A stretch of DNA of 64,000 nt. Origin: a bacterium. Its GTDB lineage: Bacteria > Electryoneota > RPQS01. Both the position numbers and the translations under genes were made by a program. Of this stretch, positions 18,068 to 27,732 are shown piece by piece. Position 1 is the first letter of the stretch, and the number at the start of each line of letters is the position of its first letter. Location of the stretch: the NCBI GenBank assembly GCA_013360195.1, contig JABWCQ010000003.1, positions 116,765 through 180,764 of the forward strand, written 5' to 3'. Under the pieces are notes generated by a model. It was not told the DNA's origin and did not search any database. It worked only from the letters and a program-made list of their open reading frames with translations.

Positions 18068-18096
18068 AATATAGCAGATGGGAATCCCAATGTCAA
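18068..18096 (-). promoter_or_regulatory. Promoter of the rpsR-rpmB-rpmG operon
   Basis: On the minus strand TTGACA and TATATT are separated by exactly 17 bases, an almost consensus vegetative promoter. It ends 17 bases before the longer rpsR start. Confidence 0.8.
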
Positions 18097-18161
18097 GCCC
18101 AAAACAGGGATTTTGTTGTTAGTTGGAGGCAGGGACTTTCTAATTTTTCATCATTGAGTTG

Positions 18162-18190
18162 TTGCACATTTGGACAAATGTGCGTATATT
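18162..18190 (+). promoter_or_regulatory. Putative plus-strand promoter with embedded palindrome
   Basis: TTGCAC (18162-18167) and TATATT (18185-18190) are 17 bases apart. The spacer lies almost wholly inside a perfect 20-base palindrome. A transcript from here would have a leader of about 400 bases before the reductase gene, or would make a separate short RNA. The AT-rich stretch 18191-18417 holds no convincing gene. Confidence 0.5.
18164..18183. promoter_or_regulatory. Perfect 20-base palindrome, candidate operator
   Basis: GCACATTTG-GA-CAAATGTGC has exact nine-base arms and a two-base centre. It overlaps the -35 element and spacer of the promoter at 18162-18190 and lies about 70 bases upstream of the rpsR promoter on the other strand, so one protein could control both directions. 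A related repeat, ACATTT-G-AAATGT, occurs at 18373-18385. The regulator is unknown. Confidence 0.55.
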
Positions 18191-18417
18191 TGAGAGGCCA
18201 TATGGAAATCTAACTTGACGGAAGAGGCCTGCTCGCATGTACAACAAGCTCTTATTCTGCAACATTTTAATTCTTGAATTCGTGCAAACGACAGAAAAGC
18301 CTCATTTTACCGACTCCTCATTGTTATCTCATTGTTTATACTCATTCAAATTGGGAAACTCTTGGATTATTTACATTTGAAATGTGGATAAATTCTTCAA
18401 AATGAATGTATAGTCAC

Positions 18418-18446
18418 TTGACTACCGGCACCGACCCCGCTATATT
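18418..18446 (+). promoter_or_regulatory. Probable promoter of the ribonucleotide reductase gene
   Basis: TTGACT (18418-18423) and TATATT (18441-18446) are exactly 17 bases apart, the best plus-strand promoter in the 552-base intergenic region. It predicts a leader of about 150 bases. An inverted repeat lies just downstream. Confidence 0.7.
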
Positions 18447-18462
18447 ACCGCCCCAACAACGC

Positions 18463-18480
18463 ACCACCAGATGTTGTGGT
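18463..18480. promoter_or_regulatory. Inverted repeat downstream of the reductase promoter
   Basis: ACCAC (18463-18467) and GTGGT (18476-18480) flank eight bases, starting about ten bases past the predicted transcription start. It could be an operator or part of an RNA hairpin. It does not match an NrdR box well, so I make no regulator call. Confidence 0.3.
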
Positions 18481-18602
18481 ATTTTAGTTCTAGATGTGTA
18501 GATACGGTATAATGAGATGGATGAAGAGGCATGTGTCGATGGTACTTGGGTGTGATGGGAGTTGTTTGACAGGGAATCCAAATTAGTACCAGGGAGCAGG
18601 TT

Positions 18603-21600
18603 TTGAAATTCACTCGCCACTATACACGTGAAGGCCAGGATGTCTATGCAGACTTGCGCTTCACAACCTGGGCGTCCAAGCTGACGTCGCCAGAGGGAAA
18701 AGTCCTGTTCGAAGCAAGGGACATTTACGCGCCCGAAAGCTGGTCGCAGGTGGCCGTTGATGTGCTCGCCCAGAAATATCTGCGCAAAGCGGGCGTACCA
18801 ATGGCCTCCCGGCCGGTTTGGGAGCAGGGTGTCCCGGAATGGTTGCTTCGTCACGAGCCGGACTGGTCTGTTCTGGACAAAATGCCCGAGCCGTCCCGCT
18901 TTGGCGGAGAACGCGATTCTCGACAGGTCTTCCGTCGGCTGGCAGGCTGCTGGACCTATTGGGGTTGGCAGTCGGGATACTTTGATAGCGAACATGATGC
19001 TCGCGTGTTTTTCGATGAACTCCAATATATGCTCGCCGCCCAGATCTGCGCGCCGAACAGCCCGCAATGGTTCAATACAGGGTTGTATTGGGCTTATTCA
19101 ATTGAGGGCCGGTCGCAGGGGCATTACTTTGTCAACCCAAAGACAAATGAATTGGAGAGGTCCAGAAACGCCTACGAGCGGCCCCAACCGCACGCCTGCT
19201 TTATCCAGTCAGTTGATGACGATCTGGTCAATGAGGGCGGCATCATGGACCTTTGGGTACGAGAAGCCCGGCTTTTCAAATACGGCTCAGGCACCGGCAC
19301 GAATTTCTCCAAAGTCCGTGGTGAGGAAGAAGGCCTTTCCGGCGGCGGAGTTTCAAGCGGCCTGATGAGCTTTCTGAAAATAGGGGACAGGGCTGCGGGA
19401 GCCATCAAATCCGGCGGAACCACTCGCCGGGCGGCGAAAATGGTCTGTCTCGATGCCGACCACCCTGACATTGAAGAGTTCGTTCATTGGAAGGTGGTCG
19501 AAGAACAGAAAGTCGCCGCTCTCGTTGCCGGTTCAAGGATCTGCGAGGCGCGTTTGAATGAAATATTGAGCGCTGCCCACGATCTAAGCGTTCCGACGGA
19601 CTCCCGTTTGAACCCGAAATTGAATGCCAAGCTTCGCAATGCGATTCTTCGTGCTCGGCGCGATTTCATTCCGGATCCCTATATACATCGCACGCTGCAA
19701 TTCGCGTCGCAGGGCTACACTGAGATGCGGATCGATACGTATGATACCGACTGGAATAATGCGGCGTACCAGACGGTCAGCGGCCAGAACTCCAACAACT
19801 CAGTTCGCCTGAACAACAAGTTCATGAAGGCGGTTGAGCGCGATGACAAATGGGAGCTCAAGGCGCGTACGGACGGTCGTGTAACCAAAACCCTCCGGGC
19901 GCGCGACCTCTGGAACGAAATCGCCGAGGCCGCATGGGCAAGCGCGGATCCCGGAATTCAGTACGATACAACGATTAACGAATGGAACACGTGCCCGCTG
20001 GATGGGAGAATTGATGCCAGCAATCCGTGTTCTGAGTATATGTTCCTTGACGACACAGCCTGCAACTTGGCCAGCCTGAACTTGATGAAATTCATCGACA
20101 CGTCAAAGAACTTGTATGACGTTGATTCGTACCGTCATGCAATCCGGCTGTGGACCGTTGTGCTTGACATTTCGGTTGAAATGGCGCAGTTTCCCTCGCA
20201 GAATATCGCGCGCAGGTCATATGAGTATCGCACGCTGGGGCTTGGCTATGCGAATCTGGGCACGCTTGCCATGGTCATGGGTCTGGCTTACGATAGCGCG
20301 GAAGCGCGGGCATGGTGTGCGGCGCTTACAGCAATTCTCACGGGAGAGTCTTATCGCACGTCTGCAGAAATGGCCGGACAATTGGGGGCCTTCCCGGCTT
20401 ACAGTCGTAATCATGAGCAGATGCTCAGAGTCATTCGCAATCACAGACGCGCGGCCTACGGCGGCACTCTGGATGGTTATGAAGGTCTGACCGTTCCGCC
20501 TCAGCCCCTGGACGTTGCGCATTGCCCTGATTATCTTGCCGATTCCGCCCGTGATGTCTGGGATGAAGCGCTGGCAATGGGTGTTCAGAATGGCTATCGC
20601 AATGCACAAGCAACGGTAATTGCGCCGACCGGTACCATAGGACTAGTAATGGACTGCGATACCACCGGTATCGAACCTGACTTCGCTCTTGTGAAGTACA
20701 AGAAATTGGCCGGCGGTGGTTACTTCCGGATCATAAACAGCAGCGTCCCGATTGCGCTCGAAAACCTGGGATATGCCGAAGGTCAGATTAGGCAGATCAC
20801 TCAGTACGTTTCCGGAACGAGCACGCTTGACGGGGCGCCGCACATAAATCGGGATACTCTCAGAGCGAAAGGGCTGCCCGAAGACGCTCTCGACCGCATT
20901 GAAACACAGCTCAAAGGCGCATTCAGCGTTAGTTTCGCGGTAACGCCTTGGGTCGTGGGTCAGGACATCGTCCGTGATAGATTAAAAATTTCCGATGAAG
21001 TTCTCGGAAATGCCGGCGGTGATTTACTGATCGCTCTCGGATTCAACAGAGAGCAGATTCGACTTGCAAATGACCATATTTGCGGTCGTATGACAATTGA
21101 AGGCGCTCCACATGTGAAGCCCGAGCACTTGCCGGTTTTCGACTGTGCCAATCAGTGCGGAGCGTATGGACAACGCTACATACAGCCGCTTGCGCATTTG
21201 AAGATGATGGCCGCCGCACAGCCTTTCATCAGTGGCGCAATTTCCAAGACCATAAACCTTCCCCGCCACGCATCCGTGGAGAACATAAAGGATGCGTATT
21301 ACCAAAGTTGGCGGATGATGCTCAAAGCCGTTGCCCTGTATCGCGACGGATCAAAATTGTCTCAGCCGCTCAACTCTACGGCGGACGATTTCGGCATTGC
21401 GTCACTCGGGCTGGAAGAGGGTGCCCAGTTTGAACATGGGCACGTCGGACAAGCAGTCGAACGCATAATCTACGAAACGCGCCGTCGTCGACTTCCCGAT
21501 CGCCGCAGGGGATACACTCAAAAGGCGCGCATCGGCGGACACAAGATATACTTGCGAACCGGCGACTACGAGGACGGCTCGCTGGGTGAAATTTTCCTCG

Positions 21601-22235
21601 ACATGCATAAGGAGGGTGCATCGTTTCGCAGCCTGATGAACTGTTTCGCGATTGCAGTCAGCCTGGGTCTGCAGCACGGCGTTCCTCTTGATGAATACGT
21701 CGACGCTTTTGTGTTTACCCGGTTTGAACCAAACGGTCCGGTGGGTGGAAACGATCATATTAAGTATGCGACGTCTGTAATTGACTACGTGTTCCGTGAG
21801 CTGGCCATTTCCTATCTTGATCGTCACGATTTGGCACATGTTGTGGATGCCCATACCGAAACTTCCCGCAGCGACGCAATTAACGGCGCGAAGCGCTTGG
21901 ACAGCGAAGCGGCGGTTGTCCCGATCGCACACGACACAATCGAGGAGAAAGCTGACCGTGAAGAAGAAATCGACTCGTTCCCAACAACTTCGACTTCTGC
22001 TGCTGCTCAAATTGCAGAACCTCGTGCACAAACTCAAACATCCCCGGCCTCCTATGCGGAAGTCGGAACAGCAAACGGGCGTGTAAATGGAAGCCAGAAG
22101 TCGCAGCTTATCGAACTCGCTCGCCGTCAGGGCTATGAAGGAGACGCATGTTCAGAGTGCGGCAGCTTCACGATGGTGCGCAATGGTACATGCTTGAAGT
22201 GTACGACCTGCGGTTCAACCAGCGGATGTAGCTAA
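18603..22235 (+). CDS. nrdJ: Vitamin B12-dependent (class II) ribonucleotide reductase
   Basis: This 1210-residue enzyme reduces ribonucleotides to deoxyribonucleotides using adenosylcobalamin, supplying DNA precursors without needing oxygen. Visible motifs include A-C-F-I-Q-S (substrate-site cysteine region near 200), the F-K-Y-G-S-G-T-G loop, N-S-N-N-S-V-R, and the thiyl/acid motif N-P-C-S-E-Y followed by C-N-L-A-S-L-N-L. Near the middle is A-P-T-G-T-I-G. The C-terminus carries two CxxC-type pairs (A-C-S-E-C-G and C-L-K-C-T-T-C-G), expected to bind zinc or shuttle electrons from thioredoxin. The long form with extended C-terminal half is typical. The start is TTG at 18603 with GGGAG upstream. 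No cobalamin riboswitch is visible before it. Confidence 0.96.
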   Translation: MKFTRHYTREGQDVYADLRFTTWASKLTSPEGKVLFEARDIYAPESWSQVAVDVLAQKYLRKAGVPMASRPVWEQGVPEWLLRHEPDWSVLDKMPEPSRFGGERDSRQVFRRLAGCWTYWGWQSGYFDSEHDARVFFDELQYMLAAQICAPNSPQWFNTGLYWAYSIEGRSQGHYFVNPKTNELERSRNAYERPQPHACFIQSVDDDLVNEGGIMDLWVREARLFKYGSGTGTNFSKVRGEEEGLSGGGVSSGLMSFLKIGDRAAGAIKSGGTTRRAAKMVCLDADHPDIEEFVHWKVVEEQKVAALVAGSRICEARLNEILSAAHDLSVPTDSRLNPKLNAKLRNAILRARRDFIPDPYIHRTLQFASQGYTEMRIDTYDTDWNNAAYQTVSGQNSNNSVRLNNKFMKAVERDDKWELKARTDGRVTKTLRARDLWNEIAEAAWASADPGIQYDTTINEWNTCPLDGRIDASNPCSEYMFLDDTACNLASLNLMKFIDTSKNLYDVDSYRHAIRLWTVVLDISVEMAQFPSQNIARRSYEYRTLGLGYANLGTLAMVMGLAYDSAEARAWCAALTAILTGESYRTSAEMAGQLGAFPAYSRNHEQMLRVIRNHRRAAYGGTLDGYEGLTVPPQPLDVAHCPDYLADSARDVWDEALAMGVQNGYRNAQATVIAPTGTIGLVMDCDTTGIEPDFALVKYKKLAGGGYFRIINSSVPIALENLGYAEGQIRQITQYVSGTSTLDGAPHINRDTLRAKGLPEDALDRIETQLKGAFSVSFAVTPWVVGQDIVRDRLKISDEVLGNAGGDLLIALGFNREQIRLANDHICGRMTIEGAPHVKPEHLPVFDCANQCGAYGQRYIQPLAHLKMMAAAQPFISGAISKTINLPRHASVENIKDAYYQSWRMMLKAVALYRDGSKLSQPLNSTADDFGIASLGLEEGAQFEHGHVGQAVERIIYETRRRRLPDRRRGYTQKARIGGHKIYLRTGDYEDGSLGEIFLDMHKEGASFRSLMNCFAIAVSLGLQHGVPLDEYVDAFVFTRFEPNGPVGGNDHIKYATSVIDYVFRELAISYLDRHDLAHVVDAHTETSRSDAINGAKRLDSEAAVVPIAHDTIEEKADREEEIDSFPTTSTSAAAQIAEPRAQTQTSPASYAEVGTANGRVNGSQKSQLIELARRQGYEGDACSECGSFTMVRNGTCLKCTTCGSTSGCS

Positions 22236-22262
22236 ACCTGAGTGCAAACAACGATTATTCAA

Positions 22263-22298
22263 ACGTGGGCGGCCAAGTGTCGCCCACGTCTATTTTTA
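22263..22298 (+). terminator. Intrinsic terminator after nrdJ
   Basis: A perfect nine-base-pair stem (ACGTGGGCG at 22263-22271 with CGCCCACGT at 22281-22289) is followed by CTATTTTTA. It stands 27 bases past the stop codon. Confidence 0.88.
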
Positions 22299-22432
22299 TA
22301 ATTTTCAAAATCTTAGAAAAACAGAATACAACGAAGGAGATTCGGTGACGACTACGAGTCCAGTTACCCCATAAATAGAAAGAAATGTTGTTTCCTTGAC
22401 TTTAGCCAATGATTTTTGTTCATTTAAGTTCT

Positions 22433-24187
22433 ATGAGAAATCTCAACTTAGCCTCTGCAACACATCGTTTCAGTAGCCATGTTCTTGGTACAGTACTGTG
22501 TGTGCTTTTGATCATTACTGCTTGTACCTCAACGAAGCCACTCGTCTCCGATACGCCTCTCCAACCTGCGCCGATTGACACAACATTTGTCCGGGCTGTC
22601 CCTGCGGTCTTTGATTCCGGAATTGTTGTTTGTGCGCATCCCTTGGCCGCAGCCGCTGGTCGGAAAGCTTTGGCCTCTGGTGGCAACGCGATGGATGCCG
22701 CACTTGCAGCTCTCGCTGTCCTGAATGTGGTGGAACCTCACGCCAGCGGCTTGGGCGGAGGAGGATTCGCTCTCTACTACGATAAGTCCGTTGACTCGGT
22801 GTACATGCTGGATTACCGTGAACGAGCCCCCAAGCGCATGAACCGAGCAGTGTACTTTCAAACTGAAGACACTTTGAAGCTCACTCAGCGGGCAGGCGGA
22901 TCATCCGTCCTCGTTCCAGGCGCTCCTGCAGGGTGGCAGCAATTGCATCGCCGTTTCGGAACTCGGACACTTCCGGAATTATTCGTCGACGCGGTCGCTA
23001 TCGCCGACACAGGTTACGAGATTTCTGAGAAGCAAGCCGCAATAATATTTGACTACGTCGAAGATCTGAACAAGGATTCGCTTCTATCAAACACATTTCT
23101 TGAGGCAGGACTTCCACCGGCAGCTGGATTTCGTATAAAGCAACCCAGATTGTCAGAGCTTCTGAACTTCCTGTCCAAGACGAGACTTGAGAATCTCTAT
23201 TTTCCACCCTACTCAACTTATTTGGTCAAAGCCGCTCGTTCTCATGGCGGCCAGCTTACAGAGACGGACTTGAATAGCTATTCTCCGGTGGAACGTGAAC
23301 CGCTTCGCTTGAGATATCGCGACTGGGAGATAGTCACAACATCTCCTCCTGCCGGTGGCGGTTTGATTATGCTCGAGACTCTGAAGCTACTTGAAGCATT
23401 TGACATAAAGTCAATGGGTCTGCTCACTCCAGAATATATTCACACCGTCGCAACTGCAATCAGGCAGGCTCGAACCGACGGCGCAGCATGGATTGGTGAC
23501 CCTGATTTTGCTGCCGTTCCGGTGGCTGCTCTTTTGTCGTCTGACTATCTCAACGCAGTCCGCGATTCCATGCGGTCCGATTCTGTTCCCGCACGCATGA
23601 CTCCAATGGATTCGCTGCGCGCGTTTGGTCCGGGCAACACGACTCATCTGGTCGTTGCAGATCAATTCGGGAATCTCGTTTCCATGACGCAATCCATCAA
23701 CTACTTCTTTGGATCGGGCGTTATTGTTCCGGAATTGGGTCTTCTATTGAATAATCATTGCGCCGATTTTAACAGTGACACGACCAGTGTCAATCCGATT
23801 TCGCCGGCCCGTCGTCCCGTATCGAGCATGGCACCGACGATGGTATTCAAGAACGGCAAGCCGGTCCTGCTGATCGGAACTCCCGGAGGTCCACGCATTC
23901 CGGCTGCGTTGGTTCAAGTTATCCTTGCGGTTCTGGAGTTTGAGTTGCCGCTAAATGAAGCTCTGGACCTTCCGAGGTTCTTCCCAGCCGGTGTCAATCT
24001 TGTCTACGAGACCCGCCTTCCGCAATCGACACTTGACTCCCTCGCTTCGAAAGGATGGAAGCCCTACGCAACGGAGCCGATCAGCAACTACTTCGGCGGT
24101 GTTCAGGCTGTTCATTTCCCCCCGACAGACGCAACTATGATAGGCAGTTCTGACCCAAGACGCGACGGAGCGGCAGACGGAAACTGA
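22433..24187 (+). CDS. ggt: Gamma-glutamyltranspeptidase lipoprotein
   Basis: The enzyme hydrolyses or transfers gamma-glutamyl groups (glutathione, poly-gamma-glutamate, gamma-glutamyl peptides) outside the cytoplasm. A signal with lipobox I-I-T-A-C at about residue 33 predicts a lipid anchor, unusual for GGT, which is commonly soluble periplasmic. The catalytic nucleophile is Thr403, first of the T-T-H motif (G-N-T-T-H-L-V-V-A-D). The oxyanion-hole serines are in P-V-S-S-M-A-P-T and the glycine-rich G-T-P-G-G-P-R follows. The region N-A-x-D-A-A-L-A-A, E-P-H-A-S-G-L-G-G-G-G-F is typical of the large subunit. The start is 22433 or 22409; neither has a strong ribosome-binding site. It is the first gene of a seven-gene operon. 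Confidence 0.93.
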   Translation: MRNLNLASATHRFSSHVLGTVLCVLLIITACTSTKPLVSDTPLQPAPIDTTFVRAVPAVFDSGIVVCAHPLAAAAGRKALASGGNAMDAALAALAVLNVVEPHASGLGGGGFALYYDKSVDSVYMLDYRERAPKRMNRAVYFQTEDTLKLTQRAGGSSVLVPGAPAGWQQLHRRFGTRTLPELFVDAVAIADTGYEISEKQAAIIFDYVEDLNKDSLLSNTFLEAGLPPAAGFRIKQPRLSELLNFLSKTRLENLYFPPYSTYLVKAARSHGGQLTETDLNSYSPVEREPLRLRYRDWEIVTTSPPAGGGLIMLETLKLLEAFDIKSMGLLTPEYIHTVATAIRQARTDGAAWIGDPDFAAVPVAALLSSDYLNAVRDSMRSDSVPARMTPMDSLRAFGPGNTTHLVVADQFGNLVSMTQSINYFFGSGVIVPELGLLLNNHCADFNSDTTSVNPISPARRPVSSMAPTMVFKNGKPVLLIGTPGGPRIPAALVQVILAVLEFELPLNEALDLPRFFPAGVNLVYETRLPQSTLDSLASKGWKPYATEPISNYFGGVQAVHFPPTDATMIGSSDPRRDGAADGN

Positions 24188-24193
24188 CCGAAT

Positions 24194-25165
24194 ATGAAAA
24201 CTCCTGTGTACTTTTCCGCCGTACTTCTTGCTTTGTCGCTGGGGTACATGTCAACCTGTGCGGCTGAATGGCATCAATACCATGACAAGATGATCGCAGC
24301 AGCTCAGCAAATGCACAAGGCTGAGCGAAAGATCTACTTGATAAAGTCACGTCTAGGTCTGACAAACGAGAAGCTTGATGTCAACCGGACGGGTATGGTG
24401 GGCGACGAATACACGCCGCTTACAACAACCGTCGGTTATCTCACGGCCAAGAGAACTGCGACGAATCCTGATTTCGCGGCTTACCTCGTTCGATTGTTAA
24501 GTGAGCAAGGACTGGATGAAAACGACTCAGTGCTTGTCACCATGACCGGCTCGCTTCCCGGACTCAATCTTGCTCTCGTCTGCGCTCTTGAGCAATTGAA
24601 CATTCCCTCTTTTCGAGTTGCGAGCCTTGGCGCATCTAGTTACGGCGCGAATCAGCTTGATATGACATGGATAGATATGGAGGACATTCTTGTTCGCGAT
24701 GGAATCCTATCCCGCCGCAGCGACCTCGTTACATTGGGTGGCACGGGAGATGTCGGCGGGGGATTGTCCGAGGAAACCCTCAACCAGTTGCGAAAGAAGT
24801 GTGCGTTGCTCGACTATCCGCTATTGGACGCGGGAAACAAACGGGCACAATATCAAGAACGGCTTGATCTGCTCGGCGATCCTCGCGGATATTCAATGCT
24901 GATCAATGTCGGGGGGAATCACCTCATGCTTGGCACAGGTCCGGAAGGCAGGGAGTTGCCCGGAGGCTTGATTAGCCCCGAAAGCAATGACTGGGAGCGA
25001 AACGTTTCACAGACGTCCGGCGGTATCGTCTTCGACTTCCTTTTCAGCGGTGTACCGGTCCTGAATCTGCTGCACGTGGAGGAATTGGCGAAACAAGCAG
25101 GAATACCTGTGGACCCGTCGCCGCTGCCTCGTCACGGGACTTCTTCAGTATACTTCACGGAGTGA
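24194..25165 (+). CDS. Poly-gamma-glutamate-system-like exported protein
   Basis: A 323-residue protein with an N-terminal signal or membrane anchor (about 1-22, ending C-A-A). It resembles proteins annotated as poly-gamma-glutamate system proteins (PgsW-like), known mainly from gene neighbourhoods and without a proven activity. Notable conserved-looking stretches are Y-T-P-L-T-T-T-V-G-Y-L, T-M-T-G-S-L-P-G-L-N, T-L-G-G-T-G-D-V-G-G-G-L and L-I-N-V-G-G-N-H. The Gly-rich loops could bind a ligand. It begins seven bases after ggt, an enzyme that also acts on gamma-glutamyl bonds, which supports a joint role. My family call rests on memory of such proteins, not on a search. Confidence 0.65.
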   Translation: MKTPVYFSAVLLALSLGYMSTCAAEWHQYHDKMIAAAQQMHKAERKIYLIKSRLGLTNEKLDVNRTGMVGDEYTPLTTTVGYLTAKRTATNPDFAAYLVRLLSEQGLDENDSVLVTMTGSLPGLNLALVCALEQLNIPSFRVASLGASSYGANQLDMTWIDMEDILVRDGILSRRSDLVTLGGTGDVGGGLSEETLNQLRKKCALLDYPLLDAGNKRAQYQERLDLLGDPRGYSMLINVGGNHLMLGTGPEGRELPGGLISPESNDWERNVSQTSGGIVFDFLFSGVPVLNLLHVEELAKQAGIPVDPSPLPRHGTSSVYFTE

Positions 25166-26445
25166 ATTTGAGCGAAGGTCTGTCACTGCTCGTGATGGTT
25201 CTGGTGCTGTGCACTGGAGTTTTTGCGCTGCGGTTGCCGACAGGGGTTTCGTTGCTTTTGTCTGCCCTCGCGGGTAGTCTTGCTTCGGGGAACGGAATTG
25301 GACTGCGCTTCATCGTTGAGGGCACATTGCTGTACCTTGACCCGATGTTGATCGTGGTGACTTCGCTGTTCTTTATGGCAGTTTTCGAGCGTTCCGGCGC
25401 ACTCAGTACTCTGAACGTCTGGACCGTCAAGACTTTCGCTCGAAATCCGTTTGTTCTGGTTTCGCTGCTCATGCTCTTCGTCATGTTTCCCGGTATGTTT
25501 ACCGGGCTGACAGCGCCGTGTGTGTTGACGACCGGAGCAATGGTCGCGCCGCTGATTCTTGCTGCAGGGGCCCCTCCGGCTGTTGCGGGCGCGTTTATAG
25601 CGTCCGGTGCATTCTTTGGAATGGTTGCGCCTCCTGTCAATATCTGTGCTATGCTCATTGGAGCAGGTGTAGACATGCCCTACATTGGTTTTGACCTGCC
25701 TCTTTTTGTATTGACGATACCCGCGGCGGCGATCACCGCGTTTCTCTTGATAGGCAAGTATTTTCGAAAACTTGATATGCAAAAGTCCCTCGCGGTCCTG
25801 CCGGCCTCGAGGTTCCGCGAATACGGTCTGAGACTCTACTTTCCGTTAATTGTCCTGGTCGGTCTGCTGCTAAGTGAGAAACTGTTCCCCGGGGAAATCC
25901 CGTATTTGGGAATTCCGTTGATATTTCTCGTCAGCGCCGCAATTGGATTCTTCACAGGTGATAAAGTCAACATCGGTGACGCCGCAAATTGGTCAATCAC
26001 TCAATCTCTTTCTATCCTTGCTTTGCTGGCGGGTATTGGGGCCTTCATCGAAGTTCTTACTTTGACGGGAGCCCGCGGCTGGATTGTGATTAACTTGCTC
26101 GCGCTTCCGGAGTGGCAGCTGTTTCTCGGAATGGCCATTCTTGTGCCGCTCTTTGGTGGTGTCTCTGCGTATGGCTCAAGTGTCGTGCTCGGAGTGCCCA
26201 TTTTGCTCGCGCTGCTCGATCGAAATAACATTCTTGTTGCGGCGGCGCTTTCAATGCTTGCGTCAGTTGGTGATTTCATGCCGCCGACTCGATTGGCCGT
26301 GCTGCTTGCCGGGCCTGTCGTCGGAGAATCGAATACGAACAGCATTCTGGTTCGCTCGATTTGGGTTGTCGCAATTTCAATACTGATTTCAATTGCGTTC
26401 ATCTACTTTGCCAATGATATCGGCAACTTGCTGGTGAGAGTATAG
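25162..26445 (+). CDS. TRAP-type large permease subunit (DctM-like)
   Basis: A 427-residue, very hydrophobic protein with about twelve membrane segments and the internal pseudo-repeat of DctM/TRAP large subunits. Motifs include G-M-F-T-G-L-T-A-P-C-V-L-T-T-G-A-M-V-A-P, F-I-A-S-G-A-F-F-G-M-V-A-P-P-V-N-I and, in the second half, F-G-G-V-S-A-Y-G-S-S-V-V-L-G-V-P. Such permeases take up dicarboxylates and related acids with a sodium gradient, helped by a small subunit and a binding protein. Neither partner of normal kind is present here. The GTG start overlaps the previous stop (GTGA) and the next small gene begins immediately after its stop, so coupling is tight. The substrate is inferred to be a glutamyl or acyl amino acid. 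Confidence 0.85.
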   Translation: MNLSEGLSLLVMVLVLCTGVFALRLPTGVSLLLSALAGSLASGNGIGLRFIVEGTLLYLDPMLIVVTSLFFMAVFERSGALSTLNVWTVKTFARNPFVLVSLLMLFVMFPGMFTGLTAPCVLTTGAMVAPLILAAGAPPAVAGAFIASGAFFGMVAPPVNICAMLIGAGVDMPYIGFDLPLFVLTIPAAAITAFLLIGKYFRKLDMQKSLAVLPASRFREYGLRLYFPLIVLVGLLLSEKLFPGEIPYLGIPLIFLVSAAIGFFTGDKVNIGDAANWSITQSLSILALLAGIGAFIEVLTLTGARGWIVINLLALPEWQLFLGMAILVPLFGGVSAYGSSVVLGVPILLALLDRNNILVAAALSMLASVGDFMPPTRLAVLLAGPVVGESNTNSILVRSIWVVAISILISIAFIYFANDIGNLLVRV

Positions 26446-26592
26446 ATGCTTTTTTGGACTTATTGGACAATCTCGTGCCTTGTCTTTGCGTTGGTAGCAA
26501 AGGACCTGTTTCAGACCGCCGACTGGAGACGGCAACTATCTGCCGGTGTGGTGTTGATTCCTCTGCTCTTGCGAATTCTATTGCTAAAATGA
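26446..26592 (+). CDS. Small 48-residue membrane protein between permease and amidohydrolase
   Basis: The ATG follows the permease stop codon without a gap, and the TGA overlaps the next start (ATGA), so it fills the space exactly. The 48-residue product has a first hydrophobic stretch (F-W-T-Y-W-T-I-S-C-L-V-F-A-L-V-A), a short charged connector containing D-W-R-R-Q, and a second hydrophobic stretch (A-G-V-V-L-I-P-L-L-L-R-I-L-L-L-K). It is too short for a TRAP small subunit (DctQ), which has four helices, but could play a similar accessory role. The exact packing and membrane-like composition make it more likely than chance to be a gene. No homologue is known to me. Confidence 0.65.
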   Translation: MLFWTYWTISCLVFALVAKDLFQTADWRRQLSAGVVLIPLLLRILLLK

Positions 26593-27710
26593 AATCGTCG
26601 ATTCGCGCCGCCATAGTCCTGGCCATTGTGTTCAGCGTATCCATATACACTGGGATGAGTTTTCGTCGCGGGCATGTGGATGAACAACTTTATCCGTCAG
26701 CCGCGTTGACGTCAACGTTGAAACTGTCCGCGTACAGTCCGGAGATTGCCGGTTCGCGGGCAGATACCGAAATTTTTGAATTTGAGTCCGGCACACAGGG
26801 CGGGACTGTGCTCATTCTGGGCGGCACACATTGTGACGAACCTGCAAGTTACATCGCCGCCTATCTTGCGTTAGAGAATATTGAAGTGCTCCAAGGGAGA
26901 GCTCTGATTATTCCGCGTGCCAACCGTTCCGCTCTTACACACAATTTGCCCGGTGAGGCACATCCCCAGAAATTTGACGTTCCAACAGAACACGGGCTTC
27001 GCTCATTCCGTATGGGCAGCCGCTACACGAACCCGCTTGATCAATGGCCGGATCCGGAGGTCTATGTTCATTACCCATCCGGACAGGAACTTTCAGGCGC
27101 CGATAGTCGTAACTTAAATCGATGCTATCCGGGTCGAAAAGGCGGTACGTTTACCGAGCAAATCGCTCATGCTATAGCAACGTTCATCGAGGCGGAGGAT
27201 GTGGATCTGGTCATCGACTTGCATGAAGCATCGTTGGAATACCCGGTCATTAATGCCATTGTTGCCCACGAACGGGCAATGGATTGCGCTGCCAACGCTG
27301 TACTTGAACTTCAGTTGGAAGGACTGGATTTTGCACTCGAACCGTCACCGCCGAACTACCACGGACTGTCTCACCGTGAACTTGGTGACCATACATCATG
27401 TTTTGCAACGTTAATGGAGTCTGCCAATGTCATCCAAGGGAGGCTCCGGGGCCGGACAACACCGGAACTAGTGCTAACTGGTCACGATCCGATGTACATG
27501 AAGGCCGCGCAAATCGAGATGACTCGAGTACCATACGACAGCTCTGGAATTTCCCTGGAAGTGCGCGTGGGCAGGCATCTGGCGGGAATGCAAAAACTGA
27601 TCAGTTCGTTCAGCGGCCTGAATCCCGAAAAGCAAATTGTCATCTCAGGCTTGCCCTCATACGGCGAACTGCTTGAGCGTAAGCTCGGGACGTACCTTTT
27701 GCCAAAATAA
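26589..27710 (+). CDS. AspA/AstE (M14-like) zinc amidohydrolase, membrane-anchored
   Basis: A 373-residue protein with an N-terminal hydrophobic anchor (about 8-23). The catalytic domain has the succinylglutamate desuccinylase/aspartoacylase layout: zinc ligands His81 and Glu84 (G-G-T-H-C-D-E), arginine motif R-A-N-R (110-113), N-L-N-R-C-Y-P-G (175-182), third zinc ligand His212 (D-L-H-E-A) and likely catalytic Glu324 (S-L-E-V-R-V-G-R). Members remove acyl groups or cut amide bonds of N-acyl amino acids. Export to the periplasm, beside a gamma-glutamyltranspeptidase and a permease, suggests it frees an amino acid or acid before uptake. I chose ATG 26589, overlapping the small upstream gene by four bases; a longer in-frame version from 26454 would swallow that gene. 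Confidence 0.82.
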   Translation: MKSSIRAAIVLAIVFSVSIYTGMSFRRGHVDEQLYPSAALTSTLKLSAYSPEIAGSRADTEIFEFESGTQGGTVLILGGTHCDEPASYIAAYLALENIEVLQGRALIIPRANRSALTHNLPGEAHPQKFDVPTEHGLRSFRMGSRYTNPLDQWPDPEVYVHYPSGQELSGADSRNLNRCYPGRKGGTFTEQIAHAIATFIEAEDVDLVIDLHEASLEYPVINAIVAHERAMDCAANAVLELQLEGLDFALEPSPPNYHGLSHRELGDHTSCFATLMESANVIQGRLRGRTTPELVLTGHDPMYMKAAQIEMTRVPYDSSGISLEVRVGRHLAGMQKLISSFSGLNPEKQIVISGLPSYGELLERKLGTYLLPK

Positions 27711-27732
27711 AAATCTAAGATAGAGGTTCTGG

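Noticed and set aside
18237..18380. 47-codon frame in the AT-rich region before nrdJ
   Set aside because: Composition follows local AT richness, the protein has no recognisable features, and the promoter assignment is uncertain.
18051..18602. Cobalamin riboswitch before the B12-dependent reductase
   Set aside because: I looked for a B12 box and the surrounding helices in the leader on the plus strand and found none.
26454..26588. Longer N-terminus for the AspA/AstE-type amidohydrolase
   Set aside because: It would add 45 residues with no signal-peptide character and overlap the better-fitting 48-residue frame, while ATG 26589 leads straight into a good membrane anchor.
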